Source of the DNA: DAHUYF01 sp035623985
GTDB lineage: Bacteria; Pseudomonadota; Alphaproteobacteria; ATCC43930; CGMCC-115725
Length of the DNA stretch: 64,000 bases
Assembly (NCBI GenBank): GCA_035623985.1
Contig: DASPSJ010000050.1
Span: 12,989-76,988 of the forward strand
Direction: 5' to 3'
Shown: positions 52,804-62,973 of the stretch, piece by piece
Layout: every line of letters begins with the position of its first letter
Position numbering within the stretch: position 1 is the stretch's first letter
Translations under genes and position numbers: made by a program
Notes under the pieces: model-generated
Seen by the model: the letters and a program-made list of their open reading frames with translations, nothing else
Databases searched by the model: none
What the model was told of the DNA's origin: nothing

Positions 52804-53624
52804 GGCATCGGGTCCGCCCAAGAGGCCGGCCGCTTCTCGAGAAAGGCGGTGACCCCTTCCCTGCCCTCGGCGCCGCGCAAGGCCGCGGCGAAGGCGTCGG
52901 CCGCCTGATCGAGCAGCTCCGCAAGCGGCGTCGACCGGCTTGCCAGCAGCAGGCGCTTCGTCGCCGCATTGGCCCCGGGACCGCAACGGCCGATATCGGC
53001 GAGGATCTTCGCCAGAGTCGCCTCGAAGCCGGCGGCGTCCTCGCAGACGTGATGGACGAGGCCGATCCGCCCGGCCTCGCGCCCGTCGAAGCGCATGCCC
53101 GTCAGCGCCAGCCGGCGCGCCTCGCTCACGCCGACGCGACGGGCGACGAAAGGCGCGATCTGCGCCGGCACCACGCCGAGTCCGGTCTCCGACATGGCAA
53201 AGCGCGTATCGGCGCGGCAGAGGACGACATCGCCGATCGAGGCAAGGCCGAGCCCGCCGCCGAAGGCCGCGCCCTCGACCGCCACCACGATGGTCTGCGG
53301 CAGGCTGTCGAAGCGCTCGATGAAGGCGCCGAAGCGGCGGTTTTGCACCGCGATGGGATCCCGCTCGCCGGCGGCCGGCGCGGGGGTGTTGAATTGCGCC
53401 ATGAACCCCTTGATGTCGCCGCCGGCGCAAAAGGTTCCGCCAGCGCCGCGCAATACCACCGTGCCGATATCCCGGGCGCCTTCGAGGAAGGCCGTCACCG
53501 CAAGCAGCTCCTGCACCATCTCGCCGTTGAGCGCGTTCTTCATCTCCGGCCGGTTGAGCGTCACGTGCAGGCGTGCGCCTTCGCGGCTGAGCAGCAGGGT
53601 GTTGGTTTGGGGCAGCGCGCTCAT
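52800..53624 (-). CDS. atuE: Enoyl-CoA hydratase/isohexenylglutaconyl-CoA hydratase (AtuE-like)
   Basis: The 274-aa form starts MSALPQTN. Crotonase motifs are GAGGTFCAGGDIKGF (oxyanion Gly-Asp) and FGGGLGLASIGD with RADTRFAMSETGLGVVPAQIAPFVARRVG. In Atu operons the hydratase acts on isohexenylglutaconyl-CoA from the carboxylase. The start could be 9 nt further upstream. Confidence 0.88.
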
Positions 53625-53645
53625 GAGGCGCACTGCGGGGCGTTG

Positions 53646-53744
53646 CCACCCCCCTCCCCAACCCTCCCCCTCAAGGGGGGAGGGAGAAAATAGCTCTCGT
53701 CAAAACTCCCTCCCCCCTTGAGGGGGAGGGAAGGGAGGGGGGTG
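53646..53744. repeat. Inverted repeat with CCCCCTCAAGGGGGGAGGG core (copy 1)
   Basis: Two near-perfect 38-nt arms face each other: the left contains CCCTCCCCCTCAAGGGGGGAGGG-type sequence and the right its complement. An A/T-rich centre (AAAATAGCTCTCGTCAAAAC) separates them. A second element with the same cores lies at 62974-63067. It sits inside the atu operon between the acyl-CoA dehydrogenase and hydratase genes. Confidence 0.75.
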
Positions 53745-53768
53745 TGCCGCAACGACGTCATGATGAGC

Positions 53769-54938
<1,170 letters not shown>

Positions 54939-54948
54939 GGCTGGGACC

Positions 54949-56562
54949 TCACATGCGGGCGACGCCGAAGGTGTTGGGATTGAGGGGTCGGATCTCCGCC
55001 TCACGGCAGATGTCGAGGCAGAAGGCCAGGACCTTGCGGCTGTCGCGGGGATCGATCAGCCCGTCGTCCCAGAGCCGCGCGGTGGCGAAGAGCGCGGTGG
55101 ATTCGCGGTTGAACTGGTCGATGATCTTCTGCTCCATCGCCTGGAGAAGAGGACGATCGACGGGCCGGCCGAGGCGCTCGTGCCGCTCCTCGGTGATGAT
55201 CGACAGCACCTTCGCCGCCTGCTCGCCGCCCATCACCGCGATGCGGTTGTTGGGCCAAGCGAAGATGAAGCGAGGGTCGTAGGAGCGGCCGCACATGCCG
55301 TAATTGCCGGCGCCGAAGCTCGCGCCGATATGCAGCGTGAGCTGAGGCACCGTGGCGTTGGCCACCGCCTGGATCATCTTGGAGCCGTGCTTGACGATGC
55401 CGCCCCGCTCCGCCTCGGTGCCGACCATGTAGCCGGTGGTGTTCTGGAGATAGACGATGGGAATCCCGGCCTGGCACATGAGCTGGATGAACTGCGCCGC
55501 CTTGACCGAGCCGTCGGCGTCGATCGGGCCGTTATTGCCGATGAAGGCCACGGCATGGCCCTCGATCTCGGCCTGGCCGCAGACGGTGTGCGCGCCATAG
55601 AGCGCCTTGAAGTCGAGGAAGTCGCTGTCGTCGACGATACGGGCGATGACCTCGCGGACGTCATAGGGCTTGCGATAATCGACCGGGACGACGCCGCAAA
55701 GCTCGTCGGCGGCATAGCGCGGCGCGCGGAAGCTGCGCTGCGGCGGCAGGCGCTCGTTCCAGTTGAGCTTCGCCACGATCTCGCGGCAGAGGCGGATGGC
55801 GTCGGCATCGTCCTCCGCCATGTAATCGCTGACGCCGGAGACCGTCGAATGCATCTCGGCGCCGCCGAGTTCCTCGTCGCCGGCGCGCTCGCCGGTGGCG
55901 GCGCGCAGCAGCGGCGGGCCGGCGAGGAACACTTTGGCGCGCCGCTTCACCATCACGACATAGTCGGAAAGCCCCGGGAGATAGGCGCCGCCGGCAGTGG
56001 AGGAGCCGTGCACCACGGTGACTTGCGGCACGCCCATCGCCGACAGCCGCGCCTGGTTGCGAAAGGTCTGGCCGCCCTCGACGAAGATCTGCGCCTGATA
56101 GTTCAGGTTGGCGCCGCCGGATTCGACGAGCTGGATCAGCGGCAGCTTGTTCTCGCGCGCGATCTCCTGGCAGCGCAGCTTCTTCTTGAGCCCCATCGGT
56201 GCCGTCGTGCCGCCCTTGATGGCCGCGTCGGAGGCGGAGATCAGACAACGCACGCCCGCGATATAGCCGATGCCGTCGATGACGCCGCCGCCCAGCACGT
56301 TCTCCTTGCCGTCATCGTCATGCATGCCAAGCCCGGCGAGCGTCGAGATCTCGAGGAAAGGGCTGTTCTTGTCCAAAAGCAGCGCCACGCGCTCGCGCGG
56401 CAGGAGCTGCCCGCGCTTGGCGAATTGATCCTTCTTGGCGTTGGAGGTGCGGCGCACCTGTTCCTCGAGCGCGCGGAACTCGTCGATGAGCGCGAGCATG
56501 GCGGCGCGGTTGGCGCGGAAGCTCTCGCTTGCGGGATCGACACGGCTTTCGATCACTGCCAT
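54949..56562 (-). CDS. atuC: Acyl-CoA carboxyltransferase beta subunit (AtuC-like)
   Basis: The product is 537 aa with AGGAG upstream. The carboxyltransferase motifs RERVALLLDKNSPFLEISTLAGLG, LVESGGANLNYQAQIFVEGGQTFRNQARLSAMG and AYGMCGRSYDPRFIFAWPNNRIAVMGGEQAA-type blocks are those of MCC/geranyl-CoA carboxylase beta chains. It works with the biotin-bearing subunit at 50836. The gap from the SDR gene is 15 nt. Confidence 0.93.
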   Translation of the reverse strand: MAVIESRVDPASESFRANRAAMLALIDEFRALEEQVRRTSNAKKDQFAKRGQLLPRERVALLLDKNSPFLEISTLAGLGMHDDDGKENVLGGGVIDGIGYIAGVRCLISASDAAIKGGTTAPMGLKKKLRCQEIARENKLPLIQLVESGGANLNYQAQIFVEGGQTFRNQARLSAMGVPQVTVVHGSSTAGGAYLPGLSDYVVMVKRRAKVFLAGPPLLRAATGERAGDEELGGAEMHSTVSGVSDYMAEDDADAIRLCREIVAKLNWNERLPPQRSFRAPRYAADELCGVVPVDYRKPYDVREVIARIVDDSDFLDFKALYGAHTVCGQAEIEGHAVAFIGNNGPIDADGSVKAAQFIQLMCQAGIPIVYLQNTTGYMVGTEAERGGIVKHGSKMIQAVANATVPQLTLHIGASFGAGNYGMCGRSYDPRFIFAWPNNRIAVMGGEQAAKVLSIITEERHERLGRPVDRPLLQAMEQKIIDQFNRESTALFATARLWDDGLIDPRDSRKVLAFCLDICREAEIRPLNPNTFGVARM

Positions 56563-56577
56563 ATCCCAGAAAGGCTC

Positions 56578-57459
56578 CTATACCCTGCCGTCCTCGCGCC
56601 GCAGGAAATCCGGCGGCGCCTCCAGCGGAAAGCCATAATAGGGTGTCGAGCGGTCGTGATCCGGCACCGGCCAGTTGCTCCTGGCGTTGGGCACGGCGCC
56701 GTCGACGCGCAGGCAACTGCCGGAGATGAAGGATGCCGCCTCCGACAACAGGAACACGATCGCCGCCGACACCTCGCTTTCGGTGCCGAGCCGCTTCAAC
56801 GGCACCTGGCGCCACAGCGTTTGGAAGCGCGGCCGCATCTCCACCGGGTATGTCGTCATCCCCGAGGAAGCGATCCAGCCCGGCGCCACCGCATTGACGC
56901 GCACGCCGGCATGGGCCCATTCGAGCGCCGCCGTCATGGTGAAGTTCAGCATGCCGGCGCGCGCCGCTCCCGAATGGCCCATGCCCGGCATCGACTGCCA
57001 CATATCGGCGATGATGTTGACGATGGCGCCGCCATGCGCCTCCATCGAACGCCGGAAACATTCGCGCGCCATCAGGAAACCGCCGGTGAGATTGGTGCGG
57101 ATGACGGTCTCCCAGCCCTTTTGCGAGATGTCCTTGAGCGGCGCGGAGAACTGGCCGCCGGCGTTGTTGACGAGCGCATCGATGCGGGGGTGCGCCGCAA
57201 GGATCTCGCCGACCGTTCGCTCCACCTCCTCCTCGACTCGGATGTCGCAGGCATGGATCGTGGGCCGGATCGCGCCCGCGGCGGCGATCTCCTCGGCCAC
57301 CGCCGCAAGCTTTTCCGGCCTGCGCCCGACCAGCGCCACCGCCGCGCCCAGCGCCGCCAGCTCATGGGCGGTGCAGCGGCCGATGCCGCTGCCGCCGCCG
57401 GTGACGACGGCGTGCCACCCGGCGAAAAGCCCGTCGCGGAAGATCGAGCGATAGCTCAT
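56578..57459 (-). CDS. Short-chain dehydrogenase/reductase, first gene of the Atu operon
   Basis: The 293-aa form starts MSYRSIFRDG (ATG 57459, GGGGAGG upstream). SDR motifs are the cofactor loop TGGGSGIGR, NNAGG and a TTNLTGGF-like step; the usual YxxxK catalytic pair is not obvious (the region reads MGHSGAARAGML). AtuB/AtuG-type SDRs act on citronellol or on 3-hydroxy intermediates. The promoter with the 18-bp operator lies just upstream. Confidence 0.88.
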   Translation of the reverse strand: MSYRSIFRDGLFAGWHAVVTGGGSGIGRCTAHELAALGAAVALVGRRPEKLAAVAEEIAAAGAIRPTIHACDIRVEEEVERTVGEILAAHPRIDALVNNAGGQFSAPLKDISQKGWETVIRTNLTGGFLMARECFRRSMEAHGGAIVNIIADMWQSMPGMGHSGAARAGMLNFTMTAALEWAHAGVRVNAVAPGWIASSGMTTYPVEMRPRFQTLWRQVPLKRLGTESEVSAAIVFLLSEAASFISGSCLRVDGAVPNARSNWPVPDHDRSTPYYGFPLEAPPDFLRREDGRV

Positions 57460-57496
57460 CGCGCCTCCCCGGCTCTGGTACTTTATATTCTCAAAA

Positions 57497-57514
57497 GGGT
57501 ACTGGACAGTACCC
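57497..57514. promoter_or_regulatory. 18-bp palindrome GGGTACTGGACAGTACCC, probable TetR operator
   Basis: The 8-bp arms GGGTACTG and CAGTACCC are perfect complements with a 2-nt centre. The site is 38 nt upstream of the SDR start, in the divergent gap to the TetR gene at 57723. On the minus strand it lies just before a TATAAAG sequence, so binding should block the atu promoter. It is the natural target of the TetR protein encoded beside it. Confidence 0.8.
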
Positions 57515-57549
57515 ATGTTGTCAAACAGAATGGAGCAGCAGGACGGTTG

Positions 57550-57688
57550 GTGCGTCCTTCGAGACGCGGCGCTTCGCGCCGCTCCTCAGTGATGAGGAAG
57601 AAGTGGGCATGGCATCGACGGTTGATGCCATAAAAATTCTCTCCTCATCCTGAGGAGGCCGCTTCAGCGGCCGTCTCGAAGGACGCAC
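57550..57688. repeat. Interspersed palindromic element (TGCGTCCTTCGAGACG arms)
   Basis: The left arm TGCGTCCTTCGAGACG and right arm CGTCTCGAAGGACGCA are perfect complements about 105 nt apart, with inner hairpins (CGGCGCTTCGCGCCG; TGGCATC-N7-GATGCCA; GGCCGCTTCAGCGGCC; TCCTCATCCTGAGGA). It resembles a repeat family that I recall as abundant in Bradyrhizobium/Rhodopseudomonas-type genomes. It separates the operator from the tetR gene, so it may insulate the two. Confidence 0.75.
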
Positions 57689-57722
57689 GGACCGCCTTGT
57701 AGCGCGAGAGGTCGGCGAGGCG

Positions 57723-58343
57723 ATGGCAGTTTCCGCGATGAAGGAAGGCGTGAGCCGGTTCAAGCGCGGCCTCGTGCTGCGCGCGGCGGCGAAGCTGTTC
57801 TCCGAGCGCGGCTATTCCGCCACCACCATCGACGCCATCACCGACGAGCTTTCGGCGTCCAAGCGCGCGATCTACGATCATTTCGCCGGCAAGGCCGAGA
57901 TCCTCGTCGAGATTTGCGAGCAGGCGGTCCGCTTCTCCGTCGACCTTGCCGAGCGGGTCGCGCGCGAGCCGGGCGACCCCGTGGCGAAACTGCGCGCGCT
58001 GGCGCACGATTTCACCGGCATCGTCATCGACAACCAGGACTACATCGCGATTTCGAGCCGGGAGATGAAGTTCCTGCCGGAGGATTCCTACCGACGCATC
58101 CTGCGCATGCAGGAGCGGTTCGACCGCATCCTGGCATCGATCCTCGCCGAGGGCGTGGCGCGCGGCTCTTTCGCACTCGCCGATCCCGCCGTGACCGGGC
58201 TTGCCATCAGCGGCATGATCATCTGGGTGCATCGCTGGTATCGTGTCGGCGGCCGGCTTACGCGGCAGGAGATCGCCGAGGCGATGGCCGAGACGGCGTT
58301 GCGCATGGCGGCCGCGTCCGAGGCAAAGCGGGCGACGCGCTGA
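57723..58343 (+). CDS. TetR-family regulator of the Atu operon (AtuR-like)
   Basis: The product is 206 aa. The HTH is RGLVLRAAAKLFSERGYSATTIDAITDELSASKRAIYDHFAGKAEIL (about 16-60). The ligand-binding part is helical, with a C-terminal TetR_C-like helix set. It is divergent from the Atu operon, as atuR is in Pseudomonas, and the palindrome at 57497 is its likely site. A start at 57738 is possible. Confidence 0.88.
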   Translation: MAVSAMKEGVSRFKRGLVLRAAAKLFSERGYSATTIDAITDELSASKRAIYDHFAGKAEILVEICEQAVRFSVDLAERVAREPGDPVAKLRALAHDFTGIVIDNQDYIAISSREMKFLPEDSYRRILRMQERFDRILASILAEGVARGSFALADPAVTGLAISGMIIWVHRWYRVGGRLTRQEIAEAMAETALRMAAASEAKRATR

Positions 58344-58417
58344 CCCGCCCTCGCCTGCCGCATTGACGCCAATGCGACGAGGCGGCGACTATGTCCGGCA
58401 CCGATCCCGGGGGAACC

Positions 58418-59368
58418 ATGAAGCCGCTTCTTGCCTCGCTCGTCGCCACGCTCGCTCTTGCCGCCACCGCCGCACCCGCCGCGGCGCAAAGCTCGGCGCT
58501 GCCGGCGGAGGTCCGCGCCAAGATCGCCGAGATGGGGCCGGTGCTCACCCCCGATCTCATCCGCACGACGATGGAGATGTTCGCGCCGCTGGCCAAGCCC
58601 ACGGCGCTCGCCGGCATCAAGGGCAGCGAGGACCTCGCTTACGGCGCGGACGAGCGGAACAAGCTCGATCTCTTCCAGCCCGAGGGCAAGCGGCACCTGC
58701 CGATCCTCGTCTTCATTCCCGGCGGCGGCTTCGTCGGCGGCAACAAGCGCAGCAACGATGCGATCTACGCCAATATCGGCGCCTATTTCGCGCGTCACGG
58801 GCTCCTCACCCTCATCGCCAACTACCGCCTGGCGCCGCTTCATCCCTGGCCCGCCGGTGCCGAGGATGTCGGCAAGGTGGTCGCCTGGGCGCGGGCGAAC
58901 GCCGCCGCCTATGGCGGCAATTCCCGCCGCATCTTCCTGATGGGCCATTCCGCGGGCGCCACCCACGTCGCCTCCTATGTCTTCGACTCGAGCCTTCATC
59001 CCAAAGAGGGCGCAGGCATCGCCGGCGCGATCCTGGTCAGCGGCTTCTACGAGGTGAAGCCGGCGGAGCTCGCGCCCAACATCACCGCCTATTTCGGCAC
59101 GGATCAGGCGCAGTTCGCCGCCCGCTCGCCGATCACCCATGTCGGCGAGAGCAAGCTGCCGCTCTTCATCGCGGTCGCCGAATACGACCCGCCCTTTCTC
59201 GAGATCCCGAGCCTCGATCTCGCCGCGCGGGTCTGCGCGCGCGACGGCAAATGCCCGCGGCTCGCCTGGCTCAAGGGCCACAACCACATTTCGGAGCTCG
59301 CCAGCGTCAACACCAAGGATGAGGCGCTGAGCCGTCAGGTGCTCGATTTCCTCCGCACCACCCGCTGA
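58418..59368 (+). CDS. Secreted alpha/beta-hydrolase esterase
   Basis: The 316-aa form starts MKPLLASLVAT (ATG 58418, GGGGGA upstream) with a signal peptide ending at APAAAQ. The oxyanion loop is PGGGFVGGN (hormone-sensitive-lipase type HGGG with Pro for His), the nucleophile elbow is GHSAGATHV, and a late His (GHNHISEL) completes the triad. It may release alcohols or acids used by the neighbouring pathways. Confidence 0.85.
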   Translation: MKPLLASLVATLALAATAAPAAAQSSALPAEVRAKIAEMGPVLTPDLIRTTMEMFAPLAKPTALAGIKGSEDLAYGADERNKLDLFQPEGKRHLPILVFIPGGGFVGGNKRSNDAIYANIGAYFARHGLLTLIANYRLAPLHPWPAGAEDVGKVVAWARANAAAYGGNSRRIFLMGHSAGATHVASYVFDSSLHPKEGAGIAGAILVSGFYEVKPAELAPNITAYFGTDQAQFAARSPITHVGESKLPLFIAVAEYDPPFLEIPSLDLAARVCARDGKCPRLAWLKGHNHISELASVNTKDEALSRQVLDFLRTTR

Positions 59369-59374
59369 GCCGCG

Positions 59375-60259
59375 TCAGCCGTGTCCGGCGAAGAACGAGG
59401 TTAGCGCCTGGGCGCAATCCTCGGGCGCTTCTTCGGCGAGGAAATGGCCGCAATCGATCGCCTGCTCGCGCAGATTGCCCGCCCATTTGCGCCAGGCGGC
59501 AATCGGCGCGGCGGTCTTGCTCGAGAGATAGCGGCTGCCCCAGAGCAGCAGCACCGGGCAGGAGATCTTGCGTCCCTGCTGCCGGTCGGCCGCATCCTCG
59601 GCGCGGTCGACGGTGGCGCCGGCGCGGTAGTCCTCGCAGGTCGCGGCGATGACCGCGGGATCGTGGAACTGCTTCAGATAGGCTTCTACCGCCTGCGGAT
59701 GAAGCGCGTCCGGCCGGCCGACCCAGCGGTCGAGCAGGTGGCGGATGTAGAAATCGGGATCGGCCTCGATCAGGGTCTCCGGCAACGGCGCCGGCACGGC
59801 GAGGAACAGCCAGTGATATCCCGCCAGCGCCTTGTCGGCATCCATCTGCTCCCAGACGTCGAGCGTCGGGATGATGTCGAGCGCGGCGAAGCGCTCGACG
59901 CGGCCGGGCTGATCGAGACAGAGGCGGAAGCCCACGCGCGCGCCGCGGTCGTGGCCGGCGAGCAGGAAGCGCCCATGGCCGAGCGCGGTCATCAGCTCGG
60001 CCATGTCCTTGGCCATCGCGCGCTTGGAATAGTTGTGATGCGCCGGGTCCGGCCGCGGCCCGCGGCTCTGGCCGTAGCCGCGCAGATCGGGCACCACCAG
60101 GCTGAACTGCCGCATCAGCCGCGGCGCCACGCGATGCCAGGCGACATGCGTCTGCGGATAGCCGTGCAGCAGCAGCAGCGGCGGGCCGCTGCCGCCGGTG
60201 CGGCAGTAGAGCTCGGCCTCGCCGACCTTGATGCGGTTTTCGGCAAAGCCTTCGAACAT
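59375..60259 (-). CDS. Haloacetate (fluoroacetate) dehalogenase-like alpha/beta hydrolase
   Basis: The product is 294 aa. HGYPQTHVAW and PDLRGYGQS open the fold. The nucleophile site GHDRGARVG gives Asp104, Arg105 and Arg108. Asp128 (DIIPT), His149-Trp150 (GYHWLFLAVPAP), Tyr211 and His272 (CGHF) correspond, with an offset of 6-8, to the Asp110, Arg111, Arg114, Asp134, His155, Trp156, Tyr219 and His280 of the Rhodopseudomonas fluoroacetate dehalogenase. It could cleave C-F or C-Cl bonds of short haloacids; an epoxide hydrolase is the alternative. Confidence 0.8.
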   Translation of the reverse strand: MFEGFAENRIKVGEAELYCRTGGSGPPLLLLHGYPQTHVAWHRVAPRLMRQFSLVVPDLRGYGQSRGPRPDPAHHNYSKRAMAKDMAELMTALGHGRFLLAGHDRGARVGFRLCLDQPGRVERFAALDIIPTLDVWEQMDADKALAGYHWLFLAVPAPLPETLIEADPDFYIRHLLDRWVGRPDALHPQAVEAYLKQFHDPAVIAATCEDYRAGATVDRAEDAADRQQGRKISCPVLLLWGSRYLSSKTAAPIAAWRKWAGNLREQAIDCGHFLAEEAPEDCAQALTSFFAGHG

Positions 60260-60272
60260 CGGCCGGCGCCGG

Positions 60273-61478
60273 TCAGGTGCCGTGCTTGCCGATGATGGCG
60301 ATCGAGCAGACGTTCTGGTGCGGCATGCCGCCGAGATTGTGCACGAGGCCGCGCACCGGCTCCTGCTGGCGCTGGCGCGCGCCGGCGCGGCCCTGCATCT
60401 GGAGATAGATCTCGTAGATCATGCGCAGGCCAGAGGCGCCGATGGGATGGCCGAAGCATTTGAGCCCGCCATCGATCTGGCAGGGGATGGTGCCGTCGGC
60501 ATCGTAGAAGCCGTCGAGCACGTCCTTCACCGCGCCGCCTTCGGGCGAGATGTAGAGATCCTCGAGCGTCACCAGCTCGGTGATCGAGAAGCAGTCATGC
60601 GCCTCGACGAGCGAGATCTGCTCGCGCGGCTTGTCGATTCCGGCCTCCTGATAGGCGCGCTTGGCGGCGGCGCGCGCGGTGGCGAAATAGCTGCCGTCCC
60701 AGGAATTGTACTGCGCCTCCTGGCCGTTGGAGACCGCGAGCTGCAGCGCCTTCACGGTGATCAGGTCGCGCTTGCCGAGGCTCCTGGCGATCTCGGGCGT
60801 GGTGACGATGGCGCAGGCCGAGCCGTCGCTCACCCCGCAGCAATCGTAAAGCCCAAGCGGCTCTGCCACCAGCGGCGCCTTGAGCACGGCGTCCTCGGTA
60901 ATCTTGTTCTGGAGATGCGCCTTGGGGTTGCGGCTGCCGTTGTCGTGACTCTTGACCGAGATATGCGCCATCGCCTGCTTCAGCGTCTCGCGCGAGACGC
61001 CGTGCTTGGCGCGATAGGCGGCGGCGAGCTGGGCGAAGCTGCCGGGCGCCGAGATGTTCGCCCAATACATCGAGTTGAGCGCGCCGCGCCCGCGTTGCGG
61101 CAGGCCGCCATAGCCGGTGTCCTTGAGCTTCTCGACGCCCAAGGCCAGCGCGATGTCGCAGGCGCCGGACGCCACGGCATAGGTCGCGCCGCGGAAGGCC
61201 TCGGAGCCCGAGGCGCAGTAGTTCTCGACGCGCGTCACCGGGATGTAGGGAAGGCGCAGCGCGGTCGCCAGCGGCACGCCGGACTTGCCGACATGCTGCT
61301 CCTCGATGGCGGTGGAGAACCAGGCGGCATCGATCCGGCTGGTCTCGATGCCGGCGTCCTTGATCGCCTCTTCATAGGCCTCGACGATGAGATCATCGGC
61401 CTCGCGGTCCCAGCGCTCGCCGAATTTCGAGCAGCCCATGCCGAGGATCGCAACCTTGTCCCGGATTCCCTTTGCCAT
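60273..61478 (-). CDS. SCP2-type thiolase/acetyl-CoA acetyltransferase-like protein
   Basis: The product is 401 aa. Thiolase elements include the Cys in VENYCASGSEAFRGATYAVASG, EAHDCFSITELVTLEDLY, and GGLKCFGHPIGASGLRM near the C-terminus. The split CFGHPIG form and its neighbour, a DUF35-bearing protein, suggest the SCP2/Ltp class rather than ordinary FadA. Such pairs can act as thiolases or, with a DUF35 partner, as retro-aldolases on steroid-like CoA thioesters. The gap to that partner is 2 nt. Confidence 0.88.
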   Translation of the reverse strand: MAKGIRDKVAILGMGCSKFGERWDREADDLIVEAYEEAIKDAGIETSRIDAAWFSTAIEEQHVGKSGVPLATALRLPYIPVTRVENYCASGSEAFRGATYAVASGACDIALALGVEKLKDTGYGGLPQRGRGALNSMYWANISAPGSFAQLAAAYRAKHGVSRETLKQAMAHISVKSHDNGSRNPKAHLQNKITEDAVLKAPLVAEPLGLYDCCGVSDGSACAIVTTPEIARSLGKRDLITVKALQLAVSNGQEAQYNSWDGSYFATARAAAKRAYQEAGIDKPREQISLVEAHDCFSITELVTLEDLYISPEGGAVKDVLDGFYDADGTIPCQIDGGLKCFGHPIGASGLRMIYEIYLQMQGRAGARQRQQEPVRGLVHNLGGMPHQNVCSIAIIGKHGT

Positions 61479-61480
61479 CG

Positions 61481-62944
61481 TCAGACCTCCTTTGCGTCGC
61501 CGGCGGGCGCCGCCTTCCAGAAGTATTTGGTGAAGCCGCGCGCCGGATCCACCTCCTTGATGCGGAACACCATGCGCATCGGCATGCCGACCTCGACCTG
61601 GCCGGCATCCACCTCGGTGAAGTCTACCATCATGCGCCCGCCTTCGGCGAATTGCACCATGCCGTAATGCGCCGGCGGCTCGGGGCAGTAGGTAAGGTTG
61701 TCGGCGGTGAAGGACATGACCTTGCCGCCGAATTCCGAGAAAGGCTGGTCTATCTGGCTGTGCATGGCGCGGCAATTGGGGTTGACGCAGATGTTGGATT
61801 TCGGGAACTGCACCGTGCCGCAGCGCTCGCATTTGCCGCCGACCAGCGAGAGCAGCATGTCGCGCTTGCGATAGAGCGTGGTGAGCGGCGTCTGCTTGTC
61901 GACCTCGGAGCGCAGGCCGCGCTCCATCTTGATCAGGTCGTTGAAGGCCAAGTACTTGGCGTAGTTGGTTTCTTCCTTCCGCCGCTTGAGCGAGCCGAGA
62001 ATGCCGCGCCGCGTCCGCTGCATCGCCGGCAACGCCGCCGTCGCCTCGAAGATGAGCGCGTCCGTGCCGTTGCCGAAGCTCGCCACCAGGATGCGCTCGC
62101 CGGGCTTCGCCTCTTGCAGCGCATGCACCAGCATCACCAGCGGATGGGCCGTTCCGGTATCGCCGCAGAGGCCGTCGAGATTGGGCCGGACGCTGCTCTC
62201 GGAGAGCCCCGTCTGCTTGGCGATCGCCTGCGCCACCCGCGGCAAGGTGCAGGGCAGGCAGAAATGCGCGATGTCCGCCGGCTTGAGCCCGCTCTCGGCG
62301 AGCGCGCCGGTGATCACCGGCGGCACCAGCTTCAGATAGCCTTCGTCGCGGATCCAGCGCTCTTCCCAGCCGTAATCGAACTCGCGGCCCTTGCCCTTGT
62401 AGTGGTCGACGAAATCGACCGAGGCGGAGCGGCTGCCGAGGAACTTGGCGACGCCGTCGCCGCTCTCCAGGATCAGCGCCGCGGCGCCGTCGCCATAGAG
62501 CAGCTCTGCCGGGCTCGCCGCCGGCGCGCGCCGCTTCTCGGCGGCGAGGTAGAGCACCGGCCCGCCGCGCGCCGCCACGCTGTCGAGCGCGGCGATGAGG
62601 CCGGTGGTGCCGGCGCGTTGCGAGGCGCCGACATCCATGGTGTTGAGCGTTTCGCCGAGCCGCAACGCCTGCGCCAGGATGCCGGCGTTCTGGCGGTCCT
62701 CGAAGGGCGCCGAGGTGGTGGCGAAATAGAGCGCGCGGAAGTCTCCGCGCGGCCGGTCGGCGAGCGCGTCGCGCGCCGCCTCCACCGCCATGGTGAGGCT
62801 GTCCTCGTCCCAGGAGCAGATGGCCCGCTCCGCCTTGGCATAGGCCCTGAGGCTGCCGTTGAACCAGCCATTGGCGTCGACGATGGATTTGCGGCTCAAG
62901 CGCAGTCGCGGAACATAGCCGCCGAAAGATGCGATGCCGACCAT
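61481..62944 (-). CDS. HMG-CoA-synthase-like domain fused to DUF35/OB-fold; active-site Cys absent
   Basis: The product is 487 aa. Residues 1-330 match the hydroxymethylglutaryl-CoA synthase/thiolase-like fold (VGIASFGGYVPRLRLSR, SWDEDSLTMAVEAARDAL, HFCLPCTLPR). At the nucleophile position, where the family reads A-C-x-x-x-T, it reads ASQRAGTTGL, placing Gln109 (or Ser108) where Cys should be. Residues 370-487 are a zinc-ribbon OB-fold (CERCGTVQFPKSNICVNPNC, then SFTADNLTYCPEPPAHYG). It is translated with the thiolase. It may scaffold CoA thioesters and not make C-C bonds. Confidence 0.8.
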   Translation of the reverse strand: MVGIASFGGYVPRLRLSRKSIVDANGWFNGSLRAYAKAERAICSWDEDSLTMAVEAARDALADRPRGDFRALYFATTSAPFEDRQNAGILAQALRLGETLNTMDVGASQRAGTTGLIAALDSVAARGGPVLYLAAEKRRAPAASPAELLYGDGAAALILESGDGVAKFLGSRSASVDFVDHYKGKGREFDYGWEERWIRDEGYLKLVPPVITGALAESGLKPADIAHFCLPCTLPRVAQAIAKQTGLSESSVRPNLDGLCGDTGTAHPLVMLVHALQEAKPGERILVASFGNGTDALIFEATAALPAMQRTRRGILGSLKRRKEETNYAKYLAFNDLIKMERGLRSEVDKQTPLTTLYRKRDMLLSLVGGKCERCGTVQFPKSNICVNPNCRAMHSQIDQPFSEFGGKVMSFTADNLTYCPEPPAHYGMVQFAEGGRMMVDFTEVDAGQVEVGMPMRMVFRIKEVDPARGFTKYFWKAAPAGDAKEV

Positions 62945-62973
62945 TCTCCTCCTCTCTCTATCTGTTTGTCGTT

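Noticed and set aside
52804..53661. Upstream extension of the carboxylase alpha frame (941 codons in total)
   Set aside because: The extension is a shadow of the hydratase gene; the GTG at 52803 gives the standard N-terminus.
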